From contig NZ_OMPN01000001.1 in NCBI RefSeq assembly GCF_900291975.1, positions 806,001-870,000 of the forward strand: a stretch of 64,000 nucleotides of DNA, given 5' to 3'. The stretch's first letter is position 1; the number at the start of each line of letters is the position of its first letter. The notes below the pieces were generated by a model, which worked only from the letters and a program-made list of their open reading frames with translations, was not told where the DNA came from and did no database searches. The stretch comes from Agathobaculum massiliense. GTDB taxonomy: Bacteria; Bacillota; Clostridia; Oscillospirales; Butyricicoccaceae. Shown here one piece after another: positions 18,492 to 27,490 of this stretch. The translations under genes were made by a program, and so were the position numbers.

Positions 18492-19064
18492 CTATCCGGC
18501 GCGGAGCGCGCCCAGCCCGCGCAGCACCTCGTAAAGCGGCGCGACCGGCAGCCCCATGACGCTGTAATAATCGCCCTCGATCCCCGCCACCAGCAGCGCG
18601 CCGCGGCCCTGGATGCCGTAGGCGCCCGCCTTGTCCAGCGGCTCGCCCGTGGCGAGATAAGCAGCCAGCTCGTCCTCCGCAAAATCGCGGAAAGTAACGC
18701 GCGTGCGAGTGCAAAGCGTGCGCGCCGCGCCGTCCGGTGGCAGCACCGCAAGGCCGGTCAGCACCTCGTGCGTACGCCCGCGCAGATGGCGCAGCATATC
18801 GGCCGCCTGCCGCACGTCCGCCGGCTTGCCGAGTGGCAGGCCGTCAATGGTCACCATCGTGTCCGACCCGATGCACACCGCGTCCGGATGCATACGCCGC
18901 GCCGCCTCCGCCTTGAGGCGGGACAGGCGCACGACCTCCGCGTCAAGCGGCGCGCCCGGGCGCAGCGTCTCGTCCGCATCCACCGGACAGACGGTAAATT
19001 CCTTCGTAATCAGCGCCAGCAGCTCCCGCCTGCGCGGCGAGGCGGACGCCAGTATAATCCGCAT
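18492..19064 (-). CDS. maf: Maf-type nucleoside triphosphate pyrophosphatase
   Basis: A 190-residue Maf/Ham1-fold house-cleaning enzyme that hydrolyses non-canonical or excess NTPs such as dTTP and UTP. The N-terminus MRIILASASPRRRELL carries the signature SASPRR motif. CIGSDTMV and GKPAD follow in order. The ATG at 19064 overlaps the upstream gene's stop (TAATG) and is preceded by GAGGAG. Its place ahead of mreC is standard in Firmicutes. Confidence 0.94.
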   Translation of the reverse strand: MRIILASASPRRRELLALITKEFTVCPVDADETLRPGAPLDAEVVRLSRLKAEAARRMHPDAVCIGSDTMVTIDGLPLGKPADVRQAADMLRHLRGRTHEVLTGLAVLPPDGAARTLCTRTRVTFRDFAEDELAAYLATGEPLDKAGAYGIQGRGALLVAGIEGDYYSVMGLPVAPLYEVLRGLGALRAG

Positions 19065-21094
19065 TATTCGACTCCTCTTTTGTACAGGCCGTTGGTGAAA
19101 TCCCCGTCCAGCGGCGTCCCGTCCAGGAACGCCCGCGCGATGCGCGCGCATTCCTCCGGCGGCTCCGTCGTGAACAGCAGCCGCGCGGTCTGCACGCCCA
19201 AGCGCTCATACGCCGCGCGCAGGTACAGCGGGCGACTGTTGAGCAGCGTGTTGCGGCAGCCGTATTCGGGCAGCAGCGCAAAGCGCGCCTTTCTCCGGTC
19301 TGTCAAACAGGTCGTACCCTCCCGACAGGCGCAGCGGCCGCCGTGCTGCCGGCGGATCGCACAGTTTTCGAAGATCATCAGCGGCAGATATCCATAAACT
19401 ATCAGCTCGGTTTCGAGCGGCCCTTCCATATCGCGCGCCTGCGCCAGACGCACCTCAAACGAAAGCGTCTGCCGCGTCACGCCCATTTCCGCGAGCGCGT
19501 GCAGCGTTTTGCTGTTATAGGCGTTCAGGCCGAAATCGCCGTGTATCGTGAACCCCATGCGCCGCGCAAGCGCGACCTGCCCGATGTTGCCCACCAGCAC
19601 CGTGCGGGTGCCGCGGCTCATCGCCTCGCCGAGCAGCATCTCCAGTTCGGGCTGCTCCGCGTCCGAAAACACGCGAGGCAGCACGGCGGGCAGGCCAGTC
19701 TCGGCCGCCACGCCGACCGGCGCGTAAACGGTTTCCAGTCCAAGGCCGCGGAGCGCCGCCGCCTGCGCCTTGGTGCGCACGGACGCGGTAAAGCCGCGGA
19801 AGCCTTCGCGCGACGCGCATTCCTCGTCCCGCCGCAGCAGAGGCCCTTCCAGCCAGTCGCGGGCGGGCGGCGTACCGCGCTTGGCAAGCAGCAGCGCAAG
19901 CGCGTCGCGCCGCATCCCGTTCATCACGGACGCCGGCACGGCCAGCCCGTCCTCCAGCTCGATGCGCAGGTTTTTGACATAAAACGGCGTCCCGCCGGTT
20001 TTCCGCAAGGACTTTTCCACCATCTCCGGCGTGGTCGGACGGTTGACCGCCCGCTCGGCCGGCGCCGCGGCGGAAACCCCGTCCGCGCTCAGCACCGCGC
20101 CGGTATCCACCCGCGCGGTAAAGCAAAGCGACACCGGAACGAGCGGCGCCTCCTTCCCCCCTGCAAAGCGGCGCGCCGCCTCGTCGTACAGGGACTGAAC
20201 CTCCTGCAGCGGCACGTCGGTCTTGGTGCCGAACATCCCGTCGTCCTTTTTGCCGGTATAGTACCCGTCTGTAAAGCCATCGCGCGAAAACACCCGCCGC
20301 AGGATATCCCGCTCCCCGGGCGTGGGCCCGCGCCGCTCACGCAGCAGGCCGGCATAGATTCCGGTGACGATCGCCGTGTACTCCGGCCGCTTCATGCGCC
20401 CCTCGATCTTGAGCGAGGACACGCCCATCTCCGCCAGCTCGGCCACATGGCCAGCCAGCGCCAGATCCTTGAGCGACAGCGGGTAGCCGCCGCCATACGG
20501 CAGGCGGCAGGGCTGGGCGCACAGGCCGCGGTTGCCCGACCGCTGACCGATCACCGCAGACAGGTAGCACTGTCCGGAATAGCACATGCACAGCGCACCG
20601 TGGACGAACACCTCGGTTTCCACCCCCGCCTGTTCGGTGATCAGGCGCACCTCGTCCCGCGTGCATTCGCGGCTGAGCACCACGCGCGAAAAGCCGATAT
20701 CGCGCGCCTCCCGCGCGCCGTCCAGCGTGTGAACGGTCATCTGCGTGGAGGCGTGCAGCGCGAAATCCGGCGCGTGCGCATGAATCAGGCGCGCAAGGCC
20801 AAGGTCCTGCACGATCAGCGCGTCCGCGCCCGCTTCGTAGAGGAACCTTGCGTCCTGCAGCGCCGCGTCCAGCTCGCGGTCACCGGCAAGGATATTCAGG
20901 GTGATATTGGTCTTGACGCCCCGCGCGCGGCAATAGGCGATCGCCTGCGCCATTTCATCCTGCGAAAAGCCCTTCGCGCCCCGGCGCGCGTTGAACGTGC
21001 CGAAGCCCATGTATACCGCGCCCGCGCCCGACTGGACTGCGGCGCGCACCCCCTCCGGCGAGCCTGCGGGGGCCAGAAGCTCTATCCGGTTCAT
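19064..21094 (-). CDS. U32 family peptidase / prephenate-to-hydroxylation-type protein
   Basis: A 676-residue U32 protein that begins MNRIELLAPAGSPEG, with HGALCMCYSGQCYLS and the CAQPCR segment supplying conserved cysteines, then a C-terminal DUF3656-type region. U32 members in bacteria include tRNA (RlhA/TrhP-like) hydroxylation factors as well as proteins annotated as collagenase-like peptidases. The true substrate here is not known. The ATG at 21094 overlaps the zapA stop codon. It sits between zapA and maf as in many Clostridia. Confidence 0.88.
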   Translation of the reverse strand: MNRIELLAPAGSPEGVRAAVQSGAGAVYMGFGTFNARRGAKGFSQDEMAQAIAYCRARGVKTNITLNILAGDRELDAALQDARFLYEAGADALIVQDLGLARLIHAHAPDFALHASTQMTVHTLDGAREARDIGFSRVVLSRECTRDEVRLITEQAGVETEVFVHGALCMCYSGQCYLSAVIGQRSGNRGLCAQPCRLPYGGGYPLSLKDLALAGHVAELAEMGVSSLKIEGRMKRPEYTAIVTGIYAGLLRERRGPTPGERDILRRVFSRDGFTDGYYTGKKDDGMFGTKTDVPLQEVQSLYDEAARRFAGGKEAPLVPVSLCFTARVDTGAVLSADGVSAAAPAERAVNRPTTPEMVEKSLRKTGGTPFYVKNLRIELEDGLAVPASVMNGMRRDALALLLAKRGTPPARDWLEGPLLRRDEECASREGFRGFTASVRTKAQAAALRGLGLETVYAPVGVAAETGLPAVLPRVFSDAEQPELEMLLGEAMSRGTRTVLVGNIGQVALARRMGFTIHGDFGLNAYNSKTLHALAEMGVTRQTLSFEVRLAQARDMEGPLETELIVYGYLPLMIFENCAIRRQHGGRCACREGTTCLTDRRKARFALLPEYGCRNTLLNSRPLYLRAAYERLGVQTARLLFTTEPPEECARIARAFLDGTPLDGDFTNGLYKRGVE

Positions 21095-21402
21095 TTGCGT
21101 CGGTTTCCGGGATGGTTCGCGCTGTTGCGGCTCACCTGCTGCCGCAGCGCGGTGTTTTCTGCTTCCAGCGCGCGGCACTTGGCCTCGGCCGCTTCCGCCG
21201 CGGTCTTGGCCTTGATATATTCATCCGCGAGGTTGACGGTCGCCAGCGCAAGCGCGCGTGTGGACGCGAACGACGCCGAGCCGCCGCACTCCGCGATGGT
21301 CTGCTGCGCCAGTTCCGCGACCTCGTTCATATATTCCACGGTTTCGTTGGCCAGCATGGTATAATGCTGCCCCGCGATCTGGATGGTCACGCGGTTTGCC
21401 AT
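21091..21402 (-). CDS. zapA: Cell division protein ZapA
   Basis: A 103-residue protein starting MANRVTIQIAGQHYTML, the ZapA N-terminal beta-strands, followed by a long helix that is likely a coiled coil (EAAEAKCRALEAENTALRQQ). ZapA bundles FtsZ filaments. The ATG at 21402 follows AAGGAAGGGA, 8-9 bp away; the longer frame has no such site. It is the first gene of the minus-strand block and has an extended -10 promoter at 21457-21465. Confidence 0.9.
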   Translation of the reverse strand: MANRVTIQIAGQHYTMLANETVEYMNEVAELAQQTIAECGGSASFASTRALALATVNLADEYIKAKTAAEAAEAKCRALEAENTALRQQVSRNSANHPGNRRK

Positions 21403-21456
21403 GACTGATCCCTTCCTTTCGCAAAATCGTTCAAAAGGCATAATTTGATAAAATAT

Positions 21457-21465
21457 AGTATACCA
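21457..21465 (-). promoter_or_regulatory. Extended -10 promoter of zapA
   Basis: The minus strand reads TGGTATACT (TGn plus a 5/6 match to TATAAT). There is no good -35. It is divergent from the proB promoter. Confidence 0.6.
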
Positions 21466-21574
21466 CAACAATTGACCTTTTGGAACAAAAAATATGCGCA
21501 AAGATAGCCGTCCGGCGGGTATATTTTTCTACGAACCGGTTTTTCCGGCAATTTGTAAAAGATTTTTGTTTGCC

Positions 21575-21603
21575 TTGTGTGAAGCCGCCCGCTGTGCTAC
21601 AAT
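21575..21603 (+). promoter_or_regulatory. Sigma-A promoter of proB
   Basis: TTGTGT, 17 bp, TACAAT, with TGC just ahead of the -10 (extended -10). It lies 68 bp upstream of proB. Confidence 0.7.
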
Positions 21604-21670
21604 AAACATGTATATAATAGGAAGCCAGCGGCGCGGCCCTGTCCGCCCTGCCGGAAACCGGAGGTCTTTT

Positions 21671-22480
21671 ATGCTTAATATCAACGAGGTCCGGCGCATC
21701 GTCGTCAAGGTCGGCACCTCGACGCTGACATATGAAAACGGTAAGCTCAACATCCGCCGCATCGAGCGGCTCGTCCGCACCATCAGCGACCTGCAGAACC
21801 AGGGGTTTGAAATGGTGCTTGTGTCGTCCGGCGCGGTCGGCGTCGGCGCCGCCAAGCTCGGCTTGAGCGAGCGCCCCACCGAGCTGGCCATGAAGCAGGC
21901 CGCCGCTGCGGTCGGCCAGTGCGAGCTGATGCACATTTACGACAAAATGTTCCTGGAATACGGCATCAACGTGGCTCAGATCCTGCTCACGCGCGAAAAC
22001 ATTGTGGACGACGACCAGCGTGAAAACATCCACAACACCTTTACCGCCCTCATGCGCACCGGCGTGGTGCCGATCGTCAACGAGAACGACACGGTCGCCA
22101 CAGCCGAGCTGAAGCATATTGAAAACTTTGGCGACAACGACACGCTTTCCGCGGTCGTCGCGCGCATGTGCGAGGCCGACCTGCTCGTTATTTTTTCGGA
22201 TATCGACGGGCTGTATGATTCCGACCCGCGCAAAAACCCGCAGGCCAAGCTGATCCGTCACGTTTCCAGGATCGACGCGAAAATACGCCGCATGGCGGGC
22301 GGCGCCGGCTCGGCGCACGGCACGGGCGGCATGGCCACCAAGATCACCGCCGCCGAACTGTGCATGGACGCGGGCATCCCCATGCTGGTCGCCAACGGGG
22401 ATAAGCAGGGTATATTATACGATATCGTCGACGGTAAGCCGGTCGGCACGCTTTTCGCACGGGAGGTTGCAGGACTATGA
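21671..22480 (+). CDS. proB: Glutamate 5-kinase
   Basis: It phosphorylates glutamate at the gamma-carboxyl, the first step of proline synthesis. The 269-residue product contains the amino-acid-kinase core: VVKVGTSTLT, LVSSGAVGVG, VPIVNENDTV and GGMATKI. It lacks the C-terminal PUA domain found in Escherichia coli ProB (about 367 residues), as in many clostridial enzymes. The ATG at 21671 follows CGGAGGT. Its stop codon overlaps the start of a 33-residue ORF. Confidence 0.95.
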   Translation: MLNINEVRRIVVKVGTSTLTYENGKLNIRRIERLVRTISDLQNQGFEMVLVSSGAVGVGAAKLGLSERPTELAMKQAAAAVGQCELMHIYDKMFLEYGINVAQILLTRENIVDDDQRENIHNTFTALMRTGVVPIVNENDTVATAELKHIENFGDNDTLSAVVARMCEADLLVIFSDIDGLYDSDPRKNPQAKLIRHVSRIDAKIRRMAGGAGSAHGTGGMATKITAAELCMDAGIPMLVANGDKQGILYDIVDGKPVGTLFAREVAGL

Positions 22481-22578
22481 CCAAGACACGCATCCGGTAT
22501 CTGATCGCTTCTCTGATCGGCATCGCGGTCGGTTCGTTTTTCGGCCTGCAGGCCTATCTGCACGGCTGGCCGTGCTGA
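22477..22578 (+). CDS. 33-residue single-helix membrane peptide coupled to proB
   Basis: The peptide begins MTKTRIRYLIASLIGIAVGS and has one membrane-spanning stretch (residues 8-26) behind a basic N-terminus. The ATG overlaps the proB stop (ATGA), with GGGAGG about 10 bp upstream. No family is recognised. The codons look like those of the surroundings. It could be a genuine microprotein or a coupling artefact; the short hydrophobic, positive-inside design favours the former. Confidence 0.55.
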   Translation: MTKTRIRYLIASLIGIAVGSFFGLQAYLHGWPC

Positions 22579-22649
22579 CGCGGGGCCGCCGGCGCCCCCC
22601 TCTTTCCCCTGAGCACCCCCAGCGGATATAACGAGGGAGGAAGCCCGTT

Positions 22650-22835
22650 ATGACAAAGAAAAAATCACGCCTCATCGCGCTGGTTATGCTGATAGCTGCC
22701 GCCGCGTTTTTCATCTATGCGCTGCACCATCCCGAAGCCTCTTTCCCTTGGAGCAACGCCGTTACCTACATCCTGTACGGCCTATACTTGATCGTGATGC
22801 TTGTTATGGCGGCCGCCCCTTTCAAAAAGAAATAA
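22650..22835 (+). CDS. Small two-helix membrane protein between proB and proA
   Basis: A 61-residue protein with basic ends (MTKKKSRL and PFKKK) and two hydrophobic helices (about residues 8-25 and 38-56). A strong GAGGGAGGA site precedes the ATG. It sits 23 bp before proA in the same direction. Function is unknown. Together with the 33-residue peptide upstream it makes two microproteins inside a proline-synthesis operon. Confidence 0.75.
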   Translation: MTKKKSRLIALVMLIAAAAFFIYALHHPEASFPWSNAVTYILYGLYLIVMLVMAAAPFKKK

Positions 22836-22858
22836 AACGATAAAACGAGGTGTAACCC

Positions 22859-24106
22859 ATGCGACAACTGATGGACATTGCCGCGGACGCGCGCCGCGCC
22901 AAATACGCGGTCGCCAGACTCGGCACAAACGATAAAAACCGCGGCCTGCTCGCCATAGCGGACGCGCTGCTTGCGAATACCCGCGAAATCATCGACGCCA
23001 ACCGCATCGATATCGAAAACGGCCGCGCAAACGGCCTCGTGGAAGGGCTGATCGACCGCCTGATGCTGGACGAAAAACGCATCGCCGGCATCGCGGAGGG
23101 CTGCCGCCAGGTCGCAGCCCTGCCCGACCCCATCGGCGAGGTGCTGTGGATGCGCAAAACGCCGAACGGCCTAAACATCGGGCAGAAGCGCGTACCTATG
23201 GGCGTGATCGGCATTATTTACGAGGCGCGCCCCAATGTCACGGTGGACGCGGCCGCGCTGTGCTTCAAGGCCGGCTCGGCGTGCATCCTACGCGGCGGCA
23301 AGGAAGCATTCCACTCCTCCATGTGCCTGACCCGTCTCATGCGTGCGGCGCTTGCCGGCGAGGGCCTGCCGGAGGGCGCCATCAACCTGGTCGAGGACAC
23401 CTCGCGCGACAGCGCCACGCAGATGATGAAGCTGAACGGCTGGCTCGACGTGCTTATCCCGCGCGGCGGGGCGGGCCTGATCCAGTCGGTCGTCCGGAAC
23501 GCGACCGTTCCAGTCATTGAGACCGGAACCGGCAACTGCCACGTGTATGTGGATGCGTCCGCCGACCTGGAGATGGCGCAGCGCATCCTGGTCAACGCCA
23601 AATGCCAGCGCCCGAGCGTATGCAATGCGGCCGAAAGCCTGCTCGTCCACAAGGACGCGGCGGCGCGGTTCCTGCCCATGGCGGCGGCCGGCCTCGCGCC
23701 GAGCGGCGTCTCCATCCATGGCTGCCCCCGCACCAGGGAGCTTCTGGGCGACGCCGTCTTCCCCGCCACAGAGGAGGACTACGGGCGCGAATATCTGGGA
23801 TATGAGATCTCCTGCAAGGTCGTTGATTCGCTCGACGAGGCGATCGCACATATCAACCGCTACAACACCGGTCACTCGGAGTGCATCGTCACCCGCGACT
23901 ACGAGGCTTCCCAGCGTTTTCTGGATGAGGTCGACGCGGCGGCGGTCTATGTCAACGCCTCCACCCGTTTTACCGATGGGTTTGAGTTCGGCTTCGGTGC
24001 AGAGATCGGCATTTCCACGCAAAAGCTGCACGCGCGCGGCCCCATGGGGCTGACCGCGCTGACCACCACCAAATTTATCATTTATGGAAACGGACAGATA
24101 CGGTAA
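22859..24106 (+). CDS. proA: Glutamate-5-semialdehyde dehydrogenase (gamma-glutamyl phosphate reductase)
   Basis: It reduces gamma-glutamyl phosphate to glutamate semialdehyde with NADPH. The product is 415 residues. The N-terminal RLGTNDKNRGLLAIADAL, the GVIGIIYEARPNVTVDAA block and the catalytic cysteine segment (NAKCQRPSVCNAAES) are typical. It ends with the start of the CYTH gene (TAATG overlap). No proC is in the window. Confidence 0.96.
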   Translation: MRQLMDIAADARRAKYAVARLGTNDKNRGLLAIADALLANTREIIDANRIDIENGRANGLVEGLIDRLMLDEKRIAGIAEGCRQVAALPDPIGEVLWMRKTPNGLNIGQKRVPMGVIGIIYEARPNVTVDAAALCFKAGSACILRGGKEAFHSSMCLTRLMRAALAGEGLPEGAINLVEDTSRDSATQMMKLNGWLDVLIPRGGAGLIQSVVRNATVPVIETGTGNCHVYVDASADLEMAQRILVNAKCQRPSVCNAAESLLVHKDAAARFLPMAAAGLAPSGVSIHGCPRTRELLGDAVFPATEEDYGREYLGYEISCKVVDSLDEAIAHINRYNTGHSECIVTRDYEASQRFLDEVDAAAVYVNASTRFTDGFEFGFGAEIGISTQKLHARGPMGLTALTTTKFIIYGNGQIR

Positions 24107-24699
24107 TGGAAAAGGAATACAAATGGCGGGCGGACGAATGGGTATTGGGACAGGCGCTGCTCTGGGCCTCCTCCCGTATCGGCAGCCAAAGCCGCACCAT
24201 CCATATGAAATCGCAGTATTTCGATACGGCGGACGGTCTGCTGCGCCGCAACGACGCTGCACTCCGTCTGCGCCGCGAAAACGACCGCAGCGTATGCTGC
24301 ATGAAGCGGCGCAACACCAGCACTCCCGCCGGCATGCGCGCGCATGAGGAATACGAGTGCGACGCGCAGACGGTCGCGGAGGGACTCTCCGCGCTGCCCG
24401 ACAAAGGCGCGCCGCGCGCGCTGTGCGAGCAGGCACTCGCCGCGCGCCTGGAAACGATCTGCACGGTCGACTTCCGGCGCTGCGCCATCCTGCTCCAGCA
24501 GGAGGACACGGTCTGCGAGCTTGCGCTGGACGAGGGCATGCTGCACCATAACGGGCGCTCCGCCCCCCTGTGCGAGATCGAGCTGGAATGGATCGCGGGC
24601 AGCGAGGAGGTTTTCCATGCGCTTGCCGCCGACCTTGCCGATTACCTCTCCCTGACGCCGGAGCCAGAAAGCAAGCTCGCGCGGGCCATGAAGCTGTGA
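24106..24699 (+). CDS. CYTH domain protein (triphosphate tunnel metalloenzyme family)
   Basis: A 197-residue protein starting with the ExExK signature (E2, E4, K6), followed by alternating charged residues on beta-strands (RLRRENDR, CEIELEW). CYTH proteins bind triphosphates in a tunnel and may be thiamine triphosphatases, inorganic triphosphatases or adenylate cyclases. The activity here cannot be decided. It is coupled to proA by TAATG and is the last gene of the proline operon. Confidence 0.82.
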   Translation: MEKEYKWRADEWVLGQALLWASSRIGSQSRTIHMKSQYFDTADGLLRRNDAALRLRRENDRSVCCMKRRNTSTPAGMRAHEEYECDAQTVAEGLSALPDKGAPRALCEQALAARLETICTVDFRRCAILLQQEDTVCELALDEGMLHHNGRSAPLCEIELEWIAGSEEVFHALAADLADYLSLTPEPESKLARAMKL

Positions 24700-24803
24700 A
24701 CCGGCCTATCCGTCATTCATAACAATCCTTCCCCTGTTTTTGCGGCCCACTTTTATCTATATTGTCTATTTTTTGTGAAAACCGCAATTTCCCACCCTCA
24801 TTC

Positions 24804-24832
24804 TTGCAAAAAAAAGCGAATCCATGTATAAT
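24804..24832 (+). promoter_or_regulatory. Sigma-A promoter of putP
   Basis: TTGCAA, 17 bp, TATAAT. It lies 31 bp upstream of the putP ATG in an AT-rich gap. Confidence 0.82.
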
Positions 24833-24862
24833 AAAACATGAATTTTGGGAGGGTAATTATAC

Positions 24863-26359
24863 ATGAATATTGACAGCATCATCACACTCGTCGCGTTTGG
24901 CGTGTATCTGATCTTTATGATCTGCATCGGCATGTACTTTATGGGGAAAAACCGCACGACCAGCGAATATTTCCTCGGTGGCCGAAAGCTTGGCTCCTGG
25001 GTCACCTCGATGAGCGCGCAGGCCTCCGACATGTCGGGCTGGCTGCTGATGGGCCTGCCAGGGGCGGCCTATCTGTCCGGCATTTCGGCCGGCTGGATCG
25101 CCATCGGCCTTGCTATCGGCACCTATCTCAACTGGCTGCTTGTCGCCAAGCCGCTGCGCCAGTACACCAAGGTGGCGGACGACGCGATCACGCTGCCGCA
25201 GTTCTTCAAGAACCGTTTTAAGGATGAAAGCGGCATGATCTCGGTGATCGCCGCAATATTCATCCTGGTGTTTTTCCTGTTTTATACCGCTTCAGGCTTT
25301 GTCTCCTGCGCCAAGCTTTTTTCATCTGTATTCGGTATGCCCTATCTGGTGTCACTGCTGATCGGCGCGGTCGTCGTTATTTCGTACACCTTTGCCGGCG
25401 GCTTTTTCGCCGTGTGCTGGACCGACTTTTTCCAAGGCCTGCTGATGTTCTTCTGCGTCATCGCGGTACCCTCGATTGCCATCGGCTCGCTGGGCGGGCC
25501 GGCCGACTTTTTTGCGCAGGTCGATTCGTTTAACCCGAATTTCCTGAACCTGTTCGTGGATGGCGCGACCAATACGCCTTACACGGCCATCGGCATCATT
25601 TCGTTGATCGCGTGGGGGCTGGGCTACTTCGGCCAGCCGCATATTCTGATCCGCTTCATGGGTATCGAGTCCCCGAAAGCGATCAAAAAGTCCCGCCGCA
25701 TCGCGACCGTCTGGGTTCTGATCTCGCTGACCGCCGCCGTACTGATCGGCGTTTCCGGCCGCATGTTCCTGGGCGACGGCCTGCTCGTCACCGCGGGCAA
25801 TGAGGAGACCATCTACATCAACATGGTCACCCGCATCTTCCCCGTGTTCATCGCGGGCATCTTCCTGTCCGCCATTCTTGCGGCGATCATGTCCACCGCG
25901 GATAGCCAGCTCCTTGTTACCGCGTCTGCCATCACCGAGGACTTTTACCACAACAAAATACGCCCCAACGCCTCTGCCAAGGAGCTGATGTGGGTCTCCC
26001 GCGGCTGCGTTATGGTAGTCGCATTGATTGCCGTGCTGATCGCGACCAACCAGAACAGCACGGTACTCGGTCTGGTCGAATACGCGTGGGCCGGCTTTGG
26101 CTCGGCGTTCGGCCCGCTCGTGCTCTGCTCCCTGTTCTGGCGGCGCGCCAACAAATACGGCGCGTATGCGGGTATCATCGTCGGCGGCCTGGTCGACCTG
26201 TTCTGGGCGCAGATGTCCGGTGGCATTTTCGAACTGTACGAGATCGTACCCGGCTTTGTCTGCGGCCTGCTCGCCATCATCATCGTCAGCCTGGCGACGC
26301 CCGCCCCGTCCAAAGAGATCACGGACAAATTCGATTCCTACCGCACCTGTGAAGAATAA
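24863..26359 (+). CDS. putP: Sodium/proline symporter
   Basis: A 498-residue member of the sodium:solute symporter family with about 12-13 membrane helices. Characteristic segments are YFLGGRKLGSWVTSMSAQAS near the N-terminus and ILAAIMSTADSQLLVTAS for the sodium site. The best match by eye is PutP, and the neighbouring proBA genes agree. Its stop overlaps the next start (TAATG), so putP, the metallo-beta-lactamase-fold gene, the DUF3006 gene and perhaps lysA form one transcript. Confidence 0.9.
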   Translation: MNIDSIITLVAFGVYLIFMICIGMYFMGKNRTTSEYFLGGRKLGSWVTSMSAQASDMSGWLLMGLPGAAYLSGISAGWIAIGLAIGTYLNWLLVAKPLRQYTKVADDAITLPQFFKNRFKDESGMISVIAAIFILVFFLFYTASGFVSCAKLFSSVFGMPYLVSLLIGAVVVISYTFAGGFFAVCWTDFFQGLLMFFCVIAVPSIAIGSLGGPADFFAQVDSFNPNFLNLFVDGATNTPYTAIGIISLIAWGLGYFGQPHILIRFMGIESPKAIKKSRRIATVWVLISLTAAVLIGVSGRMFLGDGLLVTAGNEETIYINMVTRIFPVFIAGIFLSAILAAIMSTADSQLLVTASAITEDFYHNKIRPNASAKELMWVSRGCVMVVALIAVLIATNQNSTVLGLVEYAWAGFGSAFGPLVLCSLFWRRANKYGAYAGIIVGGLVDLFWAQMSGGIFELYEIVPGFVCGLLAIIIVSLATPAPSKEITDKFDSYRTCEE

Positions 26360-27231
26360 TGAAGCGAATCCTCCGGCGCATTCTGTTTATTGGCGCGGCA
26401 CTTGTGCTGGCGCTTGACGCCTGGCTTTACCTGCCCGGTTTTTTATCCGGCCCGCAGGAACTCACCGGCGAGACCGAAGTCCATTTTATCGACGTTGGCC
26501 AGGGAGATTCCATCCTGCTCCTGTCGGGTGGCCAGGCCGTGCTGGTGGACGCTGGCACAGCGGAAAGCGGCGATACCATCGTCCGCTATTTAGAGGAGCT
26601 TGGCGTGCAGGAGCTGTACGCCGTGGTCGCCACCCATCCGCACGCCGACCATATCGGCGGCATGGCGCGGGTGATCGAGGCATTCCCAATCGGACATTTC
26701 TTTATGGGACGGGAGACTGCCAACACCGCCACCTACGGCAGCATGCTCGACGCGCTGGAGGCGCGCGGCCTCCGTCCGACCGTCCCGCAACAGGGCGACG
26801 TCCTGCCGTTTGATTCCGGTGCGTCGCTCACGTTCCTCGGGCCGGACGACGATGTATCGGACAGCGACCTGAACAACCGCTCCCTGGTCACGCTGTTCCA
26901 GGCGGGTGGCCGCAGCGTTCTCCTGATGGGAGACGCCGAGGCCGCGGCGGAACGCTCCCTGTTGAACCATTATCCACTTTTGTCGTGCGAGATCCTCAAG
27001 GTTGGGCATCACGGTGCAAACACTTCCTCCTCCGAGGAATTCCTGTGCGCGGTGCGGCCCTCGACCGCGGTGATTTCGTGCGGCGTGAACAACGATTACG
27101 GCCATCCCAGCCCGCAAACGCTGGAAAACCTGTCCCTCGCGGGTGTTGGCGACGTCCGCATCACAGCGGAAAGCGGCACGGTCGTCCTCCCGCTCGACCC
27201 ACTACCATCAAGCAAGGAGAATGCTGCATGA
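26359..27231 (+). CDS. ComEC/Rec2-like metallo-beta-lactamase-fold hydrolase
   Basis: A 290-residue protein. A membrane anchor or signal segment (residues 8-28) is followed by a soluble domain with IDVGQGDSILL and the zinc motif H93-x-H95-x-D97-H98 (HPHADHIGG), then LLMGDAE and KVGHHG. This is the stand-alone version of the ComEC C-terminal nuclease-like domain. Proteins of this sort are often exported nucleases or phosphodiesterases. It is coupled to putP by overlap and to the DUF3006 gene downstream, a pairing seen repeatedly in Clostridia. Confidence 0.87.
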   Translation: MKRILRRILFIGAALVLALDAWLYLPGFLSGPQELTGETEVHFIDVGQGDSILLLSGGQAVLVDAGTAESGDTIVRYLEELGVQELYAVVATHPHADHIGGMARVIEAFPIGHFFMGRETANTATYGSMLDALEARGLRPTVPQQGDVLPFDSGASLTFLGPDDDVSDSDLNNRSLVTLFQAGGRSVLLMGDAEAAAERSLLNHYPLLSCEILKVGHHGANTSSSEEFLCAVRPSTAVISCGVNNDYGHPSPQTLENLSLAGVGDVRITAESGTVVLPLDPLPSSKENAA

Positions 27232-27461
27232 AACAGACCGGTATCGTCGACCGCTTTGAAGGCGATTTCGTTGTCGTGGAAATCAACGACAAAATGGTCA
27301 ATTTCCCCCGCGCAGAAACGCCTGCCATGCTCGCAGAAGGCATGGTCGTTATCGTGCAGGACGGCCGCATCATCGGCGTCGACCAGATCGAAACCCAGCG
27401 CATCGAGGACGATATGCGCCGCCGCTTCGAGCGCATCCTCGGCAAACAGACCGACGAATAA
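27228..27461 (+). CDS. DUF3006 family small protein
   Basis: A 77-residue acidic protein with a beta-rich N-terminal half (GIVDRFEGDFVVVEIND) matching the DUF3006 family and a charged C-terminal helix. AAGGAGA precedes the ATG. The start overlaps the stop of the metallo-beta-lactamase-fold gene (ATGA), which fits the known habit of DUF3006 proteins to sit beside ComEC-like hydrolases and suggests the two work together. Biochemical role unknown. Confidence 0.85.
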   Translation: MKQTGIVDRFEGDFVVVEINDKMVNFPRAETPAMLAEGMVVIVQDGRIIGVDQIETQRIEDDMRRRFERILGKQTDE

Positions 27462-27490
27462 CCCCAGAAACAAAGGAAAGGCGAAAACCA

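Noticed and set aside
19343-21364. 673-residue open frame opposite the U32 peptidase and zapA
   Set aside because: No ribosome site; rich in Arg and His as expected from the reverse of a GC-rich gene.
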